The notes: generated by a model not told the origin, from the letters alone. 59,155 nt of DNA from Candidatus Endomicrobium macrotermitis (GCA_031271405.1 JAISVT010000011.1:1-59155); one strand, 5' to 3'; shown: positions 1 to 9,816, counted from the first letter of the stretch. A program made the numbers and translations.

Positions 1-205
1 TTCTTCAACTACAGCTTCTTCCTCAACAACCGGTTCCTCTTCAGCTACAACCTCTTCTTCAACTACAGCTTCTTCCTCAACAACTGGTTCCTCTTCAGTT
101 ACAACCTCTTCTTCAACTACAACTTCTTCCTCAACAATCGGCTCCTCTTCAACTACAACCTCTTCTTCAGCTGCAGATTCTTCCTCAACAGCCGCTTCCT
201 CTTCT
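1..205. repeat. 54-bp in-frame tandem repeats encoding an acidic tail
   Basis: The sequence TTCTTCAACTACAGCTTC recurs with a 54-base period, starting at 1 and 55, with more diverged copies to about 205. On the minus strand each unit encodes 18 residues built from EEEPVVEEEAVV-like blocks of the giant protein. The array continues past the window edge, so copy number is unknown. Such arrays can vary in length by slippage; that is inference. Confidence 0.9.
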
Positions 206-3200
206 TCGCCCTCTTCGGCACCTCTAAAACCACGCATTCTACTGTCGGAAAGGAGTGTGCCTTCTCTAAAATTAGGATTCGCCGTAAGTATTTTAGGTTT
301 ACTAATCTCATCATTATCATTCAAAGAATATTTCTCATATACTTCTTCTATGGTAACGGCTGCGTCAATAGTATTATCTTTTGAATCATAAAGATATATT
401 ACTCCGCCTTTGCTGTACAGCCTTACAAAATGTCCGACTCCTTCCTGAATGTACAAAACGACTTCCTCTCCATCGGCCAAGGCAGACCGCAAGCCGTTTA
501 TATCCACGATATAACCTTTATATTTTGGTCCGAGGACTTCCGCAACGGCGCCCATTGAAGTCAACATTTGATTTTCGGAAACATCAAATCCAAAGCCTCC
601 GGTTTTAACGGATGCTCTTATAAGATCTCTTGAAAGGCCTTCAATATTAATGGGATCCAACTGACCGCCAAGCACCTGAGCCAATACCTTCACCGCACAG
701 TTAACAGGATTAATATCTTCAGATTGAGCAGTATTTACAATTATTCCGCCGTTTTCATCAAAATCGAAAACCCTAATGGCGCCTTCTCTTATGGACTGTT
801 CAATAATATTATTCACTTCAGAATCGCTATATCCCCCGGAAGACATTAACAACTCTCTAAGTTCATCCATTGTTCCGACATTTTCCAACACATTAATCTG
901 TACGTCTGTCATAATCTGCTGCTGCGTTTGAACAGCCACCGCTGCTTGTGCGTCAACTGCCCTGTTTGCAAACATAGGAAAAATCATTCCTGCGTTAAAT
1001 GTAGTAGCCATGAGTTTAAATGCGGATTTATTGTTAAAGAAACGAAATAATGCCGCCAGCACCGGATTTACTTTAGGTTTGTTTTTATCAAAATTTTTCT
1101 TTAAAATATCGTTAAGTTTATTTCCGTCAATAAAGATATTAGGTACATTTCCAAATAATCTTCTCTTGTTAAACAGCCCTCTCAACACTACGCCAATGCC
1201 TATCGCTGCTGTAATTCCAACTGCAGCAACAACTATAGGATTTGCCGCCACAATACCGGCTATCGCTGTAAAGTTTGTTACCACTAATGCCGCTATTGTC
1301 GGGATTGCAGGAACGGCAATCATAAGAATTTTCGACAAACCTGAATCTTTGACATAAAATTTCTGATTTTTTGCCGAACCTTCTATATAAGGCGTTACCG
1401 CTTTTAAAACAATTACTCCTATAGCAGCCAAAACGACTGTTATGCCTATTATAACTATACCTATAGGACCTAAACTCAGTAATGTCGCTCCAAAAGTCCA
1501 CAAGAATCCCGAAATTGCTCCGGCGGATAAAAATCCCGCTATTCTCCAATTACGCGCTTTTTTATCGCTCGCGCTTGTATCTTTTCTTTCTTCATTATAC
1601 GTTCTCTGCAATTGCAAAAATTTCGCTGCTACACCCGCAACTGCAACGATACCTACTATTGCCAAAACTATCGCAGGAACTGTAACTATTGCACCTGCTA
1701 TAAGAAGGCTTGCGATTTTTGCAATGGCAGCCAAAGCAAAAGCGGAAACAACGCCGGTGGTAAGAGACGAATAAATATATGATGTATCTGTGACTACATT
1801 TTCTTTTGTTATTGAAGGAATTACTCTTCTGTTAGCAAATCTCGCAATTCCGGTTAAAAGTACACCCGCGCCTGCAAAGATTAAACCGGCAATAATTAAA
1901 GGAGCCCCGACAGAAGAAAATATGCCTATGACGGTGAGAGCAACAGAGGAAAATATCAAAGAGGTAGTTATACTCTGCGAAATTCTGTTAAGCGTTCCTT
2001 TTATGGCTTTTGTTCTATTCTCTTTGCTGTAATTATATTCATATGTTTTATATGCAACATCAAGGCTGTGTTTTGACTGATATCTTCCCAATTTATCCCA
2101 AAAAGTTTTTTTGCCTACATACAAACCAAGCAATACTGCGGCAACCAATGCAACCGGAAGCGCAATACTTGAAACGGAAAAACCGGCAATGACCAAAGCG
2201 GAAGCTTTTACAATAAATCCCGCAGTAACAATAACCGACCCTGTAAGAAGCATTGGTAAGAAGGGAACTAACATATTTGCAAGAGAAAGCCCGCGCGAAA
2301 AAATAAAATTCCCCGCATCGGAGAAAAAGTCCCTGATTTGATTTCTGCTAAATCTTGTTTTAACCGTCTTCGTATTGAAACCCGCCACATCTGCTTTTTG
2401 AATTTGATTAAAACCTCTGTTTGCCATACGGTAAAATCTGGCAACGCTTAACTCTTTGGGTGTTGTTCCTGCCTTTTGAATAAACCAATTGATTATTCTA
2501 TTTCCGAAAACAAAATTACTTCTGTTTTCAACATCAGATATCGCATTTAAGAAATTTCTCTTCGCCGCCAGCAACTCATTGTATTTTTGCTCTCTTATTG
2601 CTTCGGCAATAACCTCTCCGTCCTCACGCGTAGTCTTTCCGTTTGCCTGAGCAAGCTTTACATAATCTTCAGGCGTCAACGCATCTCCAAAATAAACTCT
2701 CTGCCAAGCTTTACTATCACTCCCTTTTTGAAATAAAGAGAGAATATCATTTATCCTGTCTCTGAAAAACGATATTCTGTCATCGGTTATTTGTGTAACT
2801 TGCGAAGACAATCTTTCATTGTCTCTGACTGATTCGGCCTGTTCAAAATATTTAACACCTTCTTCTGCGTTCTGCTGATACTGCTCATTTTGCATAATCT
2901 GATATACAATCGGGAAAAGGCCTTTGCTCTCATATATTTTACTGTCTTTACCCATATCGGATAAGAATTTTTCTATCCTTGCTATTTCTTCGGCAGAAAA
3001 ATCCACTTGTATAGACGCGCTTGTTTCAGGACTTGCGCTAATTAAACTTAATATATGTTGAACGCTGTCGCCTGATTTTTGTTGTAATTCTTCCAAAGCT
3101 CCTACATATTCGTAAAAACCTGCATCTCCGTCGCCTCTTTCAGCCCTGCCCGAGTCCTGAACACGTACAATTTTACTTGATACTCCTGTACCGAATTTAT

Positions 3201-6200
3201 AAATTGTAACATTGGAAAAACTCACTCCGGTCGACAAAACATTGGTATGTACTATAACAGCTCCTCTTTCCAAAAGACCGGCAACTGTATTGCGAAATTT
3301 ATCGCCTAATATACTTTTTAATGTATAATCCACAAAAAGTATGGCATTATTAACCTTGGTGCTATCTATGAAAGCATCTCTTAAAGCCATAAATACACTT
3401 TCTAAAGCTTCTCTTTTGGCTTTCGAGAACTTTTGCAGTGCCTCGGCTTCCTTTAAATTTCTCTCAAGCGCTTCTATTTTTTCCGATTCGGATTTTTTTT
3501 CTTTGGCTTCACTTAATCTGGCTTCGGCTATCCTAACTTCGACATCCGCTTTACGTTCTGCATCAATAGCAATATCAAGTTCTGATTTTTTTGCTCTCAA
3601 TTCTTCAGTTGAAAGAACCGACATATCACTATTTTCTTCTACTATTGTACTTATTAGTTCTTCTCCGGCATCTAAAGAATCAACCCTTACCATAGAAGCA
3701 ACATCACTGCTGACGCTTCTTAAATCTTTTATACGGTTTGCAATATATGTATTTGCCTGCTTTACGGTTTCAAGAATTCTCATTCCGGCATTAACGCCTC
3801 TGGGTTTAACATCCGAGGCATCGCTCTTTCTCCTTTCAGCCTCAGACAAATCTAAATCAACTACTTCTTTTCCCAGAATATCTCTTACAAAATCCCCGAT
3901 AAGCGATAAAGATCCGGACAATCCTGTCATTCTTTCAAGCCTGTTTCCGAACAGTTTTTTGTACACATATAAAAGCATTATCTGGTCTTCAATCTGGTTT
4001 TGAAGAGAAGCATAATCAGGATTATTTGCAACGGCAATTGCAACGGCAAGAAGATGATCTGAAGGGGCTTTTCCGACCTCGACTTCGTTAGTTAAATCAT
4101 TAACCGGAGCGCTGACTCCTCCTGAAGTTTCGGAAAGGCCGGCACCCGACATATAAAATTTTCTTGCCGTCAAAGCTTGGCTTATCGCAACAGTCCATGT
4201 CCTGCTTAAAGCTTTGGGACTTGGTAATATTCTTATTTCCGAACCCGAACTTTCAACTCTTTCGAATAACTCTTCCTGTAAAGCTTCATAAAACGGCGAG
4301 TATTCGCCGTCTTTTCCGCTAAAAACGTCATACTGCGCATTCAAACGAACTTTGTGAGCCGACTCTTCAACGGAAAACGCCTTTTTTTGTTCAGTTTCAT
4401 TAAGAGCAAGCAGCCTTTCTGCAACTTTGTCAGCATGTCTTGCCACCAACAAATTTAATTCTGCGTCACCTTTAGGATTATTCCCGGAAATTATAAGAGG
4501 CGTTACAAAATCGGTTCCTATTAACTGATCGGCTTCGTCCGCAATAGTGTAAAAATTTCTGCCGGAAGACAATAATTCGCCCGACATATCTTCAAAGCCT
4601 ATTCTGCTAGGAACGGTAACCAAAATAGAAGTCTGTTCCAATAATTCTTCCAGGCTGCTTCTAATTTCATCAGCTTGACGTACGCCATTTTCAAATCTAA
4701 CAAGTCTATATTCATCGTCTAAAAACACGCCTATTGAAAAACTTCCTTTCTTTACTATTGCGTCAAGCACAGCCGGATGATTAATAATTTCGGCTAATCC
4801 GTCGGCACTCTGGTCAACGAGAGTTTTATTGGCAGTCGTTATAATAAGAAAATCCGACGGAGTTCTTTCTTCTTCTGTAAGCCATTTTAAAGCGGAAAGA
4901 TTTATCATACCGCTTTTACCGCCGCCCATTTCTTTTTGAAACAGTGTGTTTTCCCAGCCGCTTCGAATGCTATTTGCACCTTCCACCTGACCTTGAGTGG
5001 GATCGCTTTCTATTTCAAAATTTTTGCCTATAGTCTGCCTCATAGCTGCATAAAACGCATTCAGCAGATTGTCATTGCCAAATGCTTTTCTATTTCTTTC
5101 AGCCCTTTCGGCAGGAGATAACAAAGTTTCGGTTACTTCTGCTGCGGTTACTGCTGCTTGTCTTGAAAATCTTCCCTTCAACGAATTCCAAAGATTTGCC
5201 GAGGCATCTTGTATGACATTAGGCATAAAAGTCCACGCATCGCCAAGAAAAACGGCAAGTTCAGAACGGCCGGGATTATTAAAATGCCTCAATTCATGCA
5301 TAAGAAATACTTTAAGGAATGTTCTATATCTTATATTCAGGCCATCTGAAGGCGAAGTAAAAAATTTGCCAAAAAGGCTGGGGTTTACGTAAATTACTCT
5401 ATTGCCTTCGTCATTTAAACCTACCTTAGCAAAAGTATATTTATTGAAACCAAACTTTTCCTTTATTTCATCGTTTGCAAATTCAAATCTGGCATCAGAT
5501 TTTCCTTTTGCGCTATCGGGAATTAAAGAGAGAGACCGCTGCAGCAAATCATTATCGCTTCCATCGCTGGTCGTAATAGAATTAACCGCAAGAACAAACG
5601 ATTCGGCTAAACCGGTTAAACCCAAAATACCTAAAACTGCACCGAAAGCTATAACAAAAGGAGCAAAGAACACACCGATAACAGAAATCCCGCTTACCAA
5701 TAAAGGAATTGACAAAGCCATTAAAGCCGCGCCGATTACGCCGGAATTTAATGCAGATTTAGCTTTTGGCGCTTCCGATGAAGTTCCGCCGGTACGTACA
5801 AAAGAGCCATTTTCATAAGAATAGATATTTCCATTTGCATTAAGTTCAACATTTCCGGCCGCGGAAACAGAAACTTCAGCCGCAATGCTTAATTTATTAG
5901 CAGATATAATTTGTTTTAAAACATTACTTATCGCAGTAGCCACATTTGAGTCAATTTTGCCGCCGGCTGCTGCATAAACATTTGCAATATATGCAAGTTG
6001 TTCAGTCGTAGGCAACTGACTGATGTTTAAAGTCGCCAATGCCTGAAAAGAAATTTTGCTTTGTTCTTTTGCGATTTTATAATAAGTTTCTTCGGCTACC
6101 TGCACGCCGCCGGTTACGTTGGGGGTTATTACTACGTAGGATATGTTATTTTTGGCTAAAAGCGCCGACACGCCTTCGGTGTGAAAACCGCCGGTAATTA

Positions 6201-7740
6201 TTACTTCCACGTTTTTGGCGTCTCTTAGCGAAGCAATGACTTTTTCCGTATCGGTTCTTTCTGCGGCAATATCGTCTTTCAATACGACGGGCACGGAAGC
6301 ATTGATTCCGTCTATGTTGTCAATGAAGTATTTGTTTCTGTCAATGTTGATATAGTAAAATTTATCTGCTTCTTTTTCGTACTCTTCCAAAAGGGCGAGT
6401 TTTTTATTATCGACATACTTTACCCAGAGATTTTTAAACTGTTCTACATTTGCCCTGTAATATTCGTAATCGTCGGATGTAATTTTGCTCGAATAAAAAT
6501 CTCTCAAATACTTTACAAACCCCGCCAAAAACACCACTTCTCTTTCGCTGTTGTTTGTAGAAAATTCAAAGTTTATTTCGGAAGCAAGCCTTTCTTCTTC
6601 TTTCAACATTTCCAACGGATTTACTTTCTGGCTTAAGTCTATGTAATTAAAAAATTTATTCAGTTCCGGGAAATTGACAGACAAGTCAATTTGGTTCTCT
6701 TTTGAAATCTTTACGAAATAAGTATAAAGCCTGTCGAGTTCCGTAAAATTGTTTGTGGCCTCGGTTATCATTTTGTAAGCCGAAAAAGGCAAAACTTCTT
6801 TCAGCTTGTACACAAACCCTTGAAGTTCCTGCGTAGCTCTTTCATAATTTATTTTCTTGCCTTCAGCCAAAAGATTTACATAAGCCCCGATATTTTCGTA
6901 TTTGTACATATCTATGCCGAGGTTGTCGGTATGTTTAGCCATCAACGCAAAATATTTTTTCGCATCGCATAGTCCGGCGGCATATTCTTTTGACAACTCG
7001 TCAATTTTTTGCTGTCTCCTGTTGAAGTACATCCCTTTAAGTATGTCTGCGTCGGCTTTGATACTGTCTAAAACAAGAGAAATGTCCGATTGAGAATTTA
7101 ATATATCTCCGAATCTTTTAAGATTTGCAAGATATTCTTCTTTGTTTTCAAGCCCCTTGATCACTGTAGGCCGGTTGCTCGTTACGGAATAATATTCGGC
7201 GCCCGTAAGCCTGCCGCCGTCAATCAATGCGGAAAGAACTTTTTCTTTAACGTCTTTATCGGATATATTTGCAAGCCACGAAGTATCAACCTGCCCGTAC
7301 GCGCCTTCAAGGTAAACGTTCTTGACGCCGTATTCTTTATCGAAAGTATTTATGATATTGCTTATATTCTTTTGCGTTTCCGGATGCGAATGCAAATCCT
7401 GAATATTGATTATCACTGTATCGCTGCCCGCAAAATTTGATGACGTGATTCTGCCGTAAGAATACGGAAGCGTAAAATCCGAAAACACTTGTTTAAACTG
7501 CTCGGTTTGTTTTATGTTATCGACAACCATTGCAACGCTTTGCCCGTAAACAAAAGACAAGAGAAAACAATTAACTATAAAGATAGCAATAAGTTTTACG
7601 GCATTAAGTTCGGAAACCCAGAGAGCGGCTCTCCCCGACTGTTTTGCCGCGCCGGAAATTAAAGACGATATCAGCATCTTTAATTTTTCTTTAAACTTAT
7701 CCATAAAACCCCCGAATGTTAGATTATTAATTGTTTTCAT
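1..7740 (-). CDS. Giant multidomain membrane protein, C-terminus off the window (at least 2,580 residues)
   Basis: One reading frame stays open from the ATG at 7740 to the left edge; I traced it by translation. Visible order from the N-terminus: a membrane segment (about 48-66); a region with QDLH (about 114), LEGA (about 145) and ITGGFHTEG (about 516-524) that recalls TraB/ChaN-like folds; a hydrophobic pair (about 660-700); HELRH (815-819); MGGGKS (938-943) and DEAD (1068-1071), followed near 1530 by SGRAERGDGDAG, resembling SecA motif VI; a long series of hydrophobic segments (about 1810-2190); a C39-like region with NCAVKVL (Cys 2348) and GHFVRLY (His 2437); and a Glu-rich repeated tail. 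The start is supported by GGAGG upstream and by an ATGA overlap with the preceding gene. Enzymatic activity of any region is inference; the Walker A and motif VI matches are degenerate. The family resembles giant proteins I recall from Elusimicrobiota/Omnitrophota. Confidence 0.85.
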   Translation of the reverse strand, partial: MKTINNLTFGGFMDKFKEKLKMLISSLISGAAKQSGRAALWVSELNAVKLIAIFIVNCFLLSFVYGQSVAMVVDNIKQTEQFKQVFSDFTLPYSYGRITSSNFAGSDTVIINIQDLHSHPETQKNISNIINTFDKEYGVKNVYLEGAYGQVDTSWLANISDKDVKEKVLSALIDGGRLTGAEYYSVTSNRPTVIKGLENKEEYLANLKRFGDILNSQSDISLVLDSIKADADILKGMYFNRRQQKIDELSKEYAAGLCDAKKYFALMAKHTDNLGIDMYKYENIGAYVNLLAEGKKINYERATQELQGFVYKLKEVLPFSAYKMITEATNNFTELDRLYTYFVKISKENQIDLSVNFPELNKFFNYIDLSQKVNPLEMLKEEERLASEINFEFSTNNSEREVVFLAGFVKYLRDFYSSKITSDDYEYYRANVEQFKNLWVKYVDNKKLALLEEYEKEADKFYYINIDRNKYFIDNIDGINASVPVVLKDDIAAERTDTEKVIASLRDAKNVEVIITGGFHTEGVSALLAKNNISYVVITPNVTGGVQVAEETYYKIAKEQSKISFQALATLNISQLPTTEQLAYIANVYAAAGGKIDSNVATAISNVLKQIISANKLSIAAEVSVSAAGNVELNANGNIYSYENGSFVRTGGTSSEAPKAKSALNSGVIGAALMALSIPLLVSGISVIGVFFAPFVIAFGAVLGILGLTGLAESFVLAVNSITTSDGSDNDLLQRSLSLIPDSAKGKSDARFEFANDEIKEKFGFNKYTFAKVGLNDEGNRVIYVNPSLFGKFFTSPSDGLNIRYRTFLKVFLMHELRHFNNPGRSELAVFLGDAWTFMPNVIQDASANLWNSLKGRFSRQAAVTAAEVTETLLSPAERAERNRKAFGNDNLLNAFYAAMRQTIGKNFEIESDPTQGQVEGANSIRSGWENTLFQKEMGGGKSGMINLSALKWLTEEERTPSDFLIITTANKTLVDQSADGLAEIINHPAVLDAIVKKGSFSIGVFLDDEYRLVRFENGVRQADEIRSSLEELLEQTSILVTVPSRIGFEDMSGELLSSGRNFYTIADEADQLIGTDFVTPLIISGNNPKGDAELNLLVARHADKVAERLLALNETEQKKAFSVEESAHKVRLNAQYDVFSGKDGEYSPFYEALQEELFERVESSGSEIRILPSPKALSRTWTVAISQALTARKFYMSGAGLSETSGGVSAPVNDLTNEVEVGKAPSDHLLAVAIAVANNPDYASLQNQIEDQIMLLYVYKKLFGNRLERMTGLSGSLSLIGDFVRDILGKEVVDLDLSEAERRKSDASDVKPRGVNAGMRILETVKQANTYIANRIKDLRSVSSDVASMVRVDSLDAGEELISTIVEENSDMSVLSTEELRAKKSELDIAIDAERKADVEVRIAEARLSEAKEKKSESEKIEALERNLKEAEALQKFSKAKREALESVFMALRDAFIDSTKVNNAILFVDYTLKSILGDKFRNTVAGLLERGAVIVHTNVLSTGVSFSNVTIYKFGTGVSSKIVRVQDSGRAERGDGDAGFYEYVGALEELQQKSGDSVQHILSLISASPETSASIQVDFSAEEIARIEKFLSDMGKDSKIYESKGLFPIVYQIMQNEQYQQNAEEGVKYFEQAESVRDNERLSSQVTQITDDRISFFRDRINDILSLFQKGSDSKAWQRVYFGDALTPEDYVKLAQANGKTTREDGEVIAEAIREQKYNELLAAKRNFLNAISDVENRSNFVFGNRIINWFIQKAGTTPKELSVARFYRMANRGFNQIQKADVAGFNTKTVKTRFSRNQIRDFFSDAGNFIFSRGLSLANMLVPFLPMLLTGSVIVTAGFIVKASALVIAGFSVSSIALPVALVAAVLLGLYVGKKTFWDKLGRYQSKHSLDVAYKTYEYNYSKENRTKAIKGTLNRISQSITTSLIFSSVALTVIGIFSSVGAPLIIAGLIFAGAGVLLTGIARFANRRVIPSITKENVVTDTSYIYSSLTTGVVSAFALAAIAKIASLLIAGAIVTVPAIVLAIVGIVAVAGVAAKFLQLQRTYNEERKDTSASDKKARNWRIAGFLSAGAISGFLWTFGATLLSLGPIGIVIIGITVVLAAIGVIVLKAVTPYIEGSAKNQKFYVKDSGLSKILMIAVPAIPTIAALVVTNFTAIAGIVAANPIVVAAVGITAAIGIGVVLRGLFNKRRLFGNVPNIFIDGNKLNDILKKNFDKNKPKVNPVLAALFRFFNNKSAFKLMATTFNAGMIFPMFANRAVDAQAAVAVQTQQQIMTDVQINVLENVGTMDELRELLMSSGGYSDSEVNNIIEQSIREGAIRVFDFDENGGIIVNTAQSEDINPVNCAVKVLAQVLGGQLDPINIEGLSRDLIRASVKTGGFGFDVSENQMLTSMGAVAEVLGPKYKGYIVDINGLRSALADGEEVVLYIQEGVGHFVRLYSKGGVIYLYDSKDNTIDAAVTIEEVYEKYSLNDNDEISKPKILTANPNFREGTLLSDSRMRGFRGAEEGEEEEAAVEEESAAEEEVVVEEEPIVEEEVVVEEEVVTEEEPVVEEEAVVEEEVVAEEEPVVEEEAVVEE

Positions 7741-8351
7741 TTTAAGCCTCCGTCTGCCTTCCATATAAAATGGAAAAACCCAACTTTGTTAAAAAACAAA
7801 ATCGGGCAGGCAAAATATATATTTGACATCTTTTTTATCCTTACGGGTATGCCCCTCGGTAACATCGACATAATAATTAATAATAATAACAAGAATCGAA
7901 AGGCATTATTATCGAATCGACAAAGCAGATTTTTATACTCCTGTACTGAAAATAAATACGCTCCGCTCAATGCAAACTTCGCGCCTCCGCCGAACGAAGA
8001 CGGAACGACAGCCGTCAATTCTTCTTTAACTTTCTTTTCATTCTTCTTCGCAAAAATCACGGCGTAAACGTCTCTTAAGTTCGTTTTAGAACCACTCGTA
8101 GCGTCGCTGAAAGAATTACCGGAATTTAACAAATCGTTAACTATTTTTATGGGTAGATTTATATTGCTGTAAATCCTGCTTAAACTCGAACCTAACTGCA
8201 TCACATTTTTATCAACTGAAATACCGGGTTTGTAAAAAGCCGAAAGATTTGCCGAATTTAAAAACAATGAAAAAACAACAACGACAACAATCTTAAAGAT
8301 CGAAGTCTTTTTAAAAACCCTGAAATGGTGGTTTAAATGTTTAGTTTTCAT
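7737..8351 (-). CDS. Small exported or membrane protein, upstream partner of the giant gene
   Basis: 204 residues of no recognised family. Residues about 18-38 form a hydrophobic segment ending in SANLSAF, which looks like a signal peptide or anchor. A second very hydrophobic stretch (about 150-162, FRFLLLLLIIMSML) lies toward the C-terminus, followed by basic and aromatic residues. A middle part with VVPSSFGGGAKFAL could be related to the region before the QDLH motif of the giant protein, but that is only a resemblance by eye. Its TGA overlaps the ATG of the giant gene (ATGA), so the two are very likely translationally coupled. The promoter lies so close to the start that the transcript would be almost leaderless. 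The C-terminal third reads unlike a normal domain, so an old frameshift is possible. Confidence 0.6.
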   Translation of the reverse strand: MKTKHLNHHFRVFKKTSIFKIVVVVVFSLFLNSANLSAFYKPGISVDKNVMQLGSSLSRIYSNINLPIKIVNDLLNSGNSFSDATSGSKTNLRDVYAVIFAKKNEKKVKEELTAVVPSSFGGGAKFALSGAYLFSVQEYKNLLCRFDNNAFRFLLLLLIIMSMLPRGIPVRIKKMSNIYFACPILFFNKVGFFHFIWKADGGLK

Positions 8352-8362
8352 TTTGCGTTAAA

Positions 8363-8390
8363 ATTATAACGAATTTGCTATACTTTGCAA
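8363..8390 (-). promoter_or_regulatory. Sigma-70-type promoter of the giant-gene operon
   Basis: On the minus strand TTGCAA (8390-8385) and TATAAT (8368-8363) are separated by 16 bases. A start about 7 bases after the -10 box would fall near 8356, only about 5 bases before the ATG at 8351, and no ribosome-binding site is visible there. Confidence 0.7.
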
Positions 8391-8442
8391 TGCTTTTTTG
8401 ATATTTTTTTTAATTTTAAAACAGATGCGCACTCTTGCCGGA

Positions 8443-9792
8443 TTACACCGGATTGACCAGCATTTTTTGTTCAACCAAACCGGCGTCAATCCATTGCTTT
8501 ATTAGTTCGCCGGTAGGCTCTACAACCGGCTCATACTCGATTATGTTCCCGCTGCCGTCTTCTTTTTCGGCCAAAACATAACCTTTGAATGTGTTGACAT
8601 AATTGAACCCTTCCGGTATCGAAACGATTTTATCGTCAACACTCTTCTTTTTGAAAAAAATCTCGTCCGTACCGTTGGAATAACGCATTACATCGCTGGG
8701 CTGTGTAACCGCCGAACCGAAATCGCCCAGCTGCAAAACAACTTCTCTTCTTTCATTTTTAAAAATCGTAACCTGGCTTGTCCTGACATCCCAAATTCCT
8801 ACAAGCTGCCCCTGATGATACAGATTTTTACTTATGGCTTCGTCATTAAACGAAGTATATAACGTTCTGCCGTCAACATCGTACCAAGTGGTTTCCTGAT
8901 TTTCTCTGTTAAACGTTGAAACAAGCTGCGAACCGTTCCACAAATAATCGACAGTTACAGCTCCGGCGTAATTCTTTGAAACCGTCTGTTTTCCGTTTTC
9001 AAAATACGTAGTTTCTCTTGTCGCAGGGTCAAAAGAACTTTCTAAAACGTGATTGCCTTTGTCGTCATAAACATAGTTATATTTAGAAAGGACAACGCCG
9101 TCTTTATTTTCCGTATACAACATTTCACTATTTTCGGAAAAATGCGTTTTATTTCCGTACATATCGGTTTTTACGCGCATCCTGTTCTTATCGTCATACT
9201 CGTATTTGGCCATACGATTGCCTTCATAATCAAGTTCATACGAAGCAAGACCTTTTTCGTCAAAAACAGTTTTTCCTTTGGTCATTTCGTTTGTAACCGC
9301 GGAGATGGTTTTACCGTATTTGTTATATTCGTAGGTTTTCGTAAGATTATTGTCTTTGTCGTATTCTTTTATGATTTTTCCGCCGATGCCGGTCTCTTTG
9401 GTTGAAAGAAGTTCGCCGAATTCATTCATTACTTCAATCTTATTCGTACCCTTTATGTTGCGAGAGATGCCGGTAAGGTTACCCTGCGCATCCCTTGTTT
9501 TGGTTATGCCGTTAAGAGAATAAGTCGTTTTTCCGTCCTTGGATATGCTCACGGCAAGTCTTCCGTTAGGAGTATAATACAATCTCGATCCTGAAGAGTC
9601 CGTAGCGACTATAGGTCTGTTTGGAAGAATTTGAAACATGCGGTTAGGCTTGGCAAAATCCCTGAGATCTTCAACGCTTCTGCCTTCAGGGCCTATTTTG
9701 TAAGGGTTGGGGGTCGGTAAAAACGATGCGTTTACCGATGACGACGCGAGCAGTATCGATGATATCAACGCCAAGATATTTTTGTTTTTCAT
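8443..9792 (-). CDS. Secreted YD/RHS-like repeat protein
   Basis: 449 residues. The N-terminus (MKNKN, then a hydrophobic run ending in SSVNA) is a clear signal peptide with likely cleavage after VNA near residue 22. The body consists of short beta-hairpin-like repeats rich in Tyr, Asp, Gly and Asn, such as KEYDKDNNLTKTYEYNKYGK and YEYDDKNRMRVKTDMYGNKT, as in YD-repeat proteins of the RHS group. It lacks the long core and the toxin-like C-terminus of true RHS toxins, and the last 60 residues are not repetitive. It is therefore most likely an extracellular or periplasmic structural or binding protein. The start has a strong AGGAGGAA site 8 bases upstream. It has its own promoter, so it is a separate unit from the giant-gene operon downstream. 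Confidence 0.75.
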   Translation of the reverse strand: MKNKNILALISSILLASSSVNASFLPTPNPYKIGPEGRSVEDLRDFAKPNRMFQILPNRPIVATDSSGSRLYYTPNGRLAVSISKDGKTTYSLNGITKTRDAQGNLTGISRNIKGTNKIEVMNEFGELLSTKETGIGGKIIKEYDKDNNLTKTYEYNKYGKTISAVTNEMTKGKTVFDEKGLASYELDYEGNRMAKYEYDDKNRMRVKTDMYGNKTHFSENSEMLYTENKDGVVLSKYNYVYDDKGNHVLESSFDPATRETTYFENGKQTVSKNYAGAVTVDYLWNGSQLVSTFNRENQETTWYDVDGRTLYTSFNDEAISKNLYHQGQLVGIWDVRTSQVTIFKNERREVVLQLGDFGSAVTQPSDVMRYSNGTDEIFFKKKSVDDKIVSIPEGFNYVNTFKGYVLAEKEDGSGNIIEYEPVVEPTGELIKQWIDAGLVEQKMLVNPV

Positions 9793-9816
9793 GATTTATT
9801 CCTCCTCTACGATAAA

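Noticed and set aside
1-205. CRISPR-like array
   Set aside because: The units are contiguous, 54 bases and in frame with a protein; there are no unique spacers.
3341-4003. Plus-strand ORF of 220 codons opposite the giant gene
   Set aside because: Ser/Leu/Ala-rich reverse shadow of the charged coiled part of the giant protein; no start signal.
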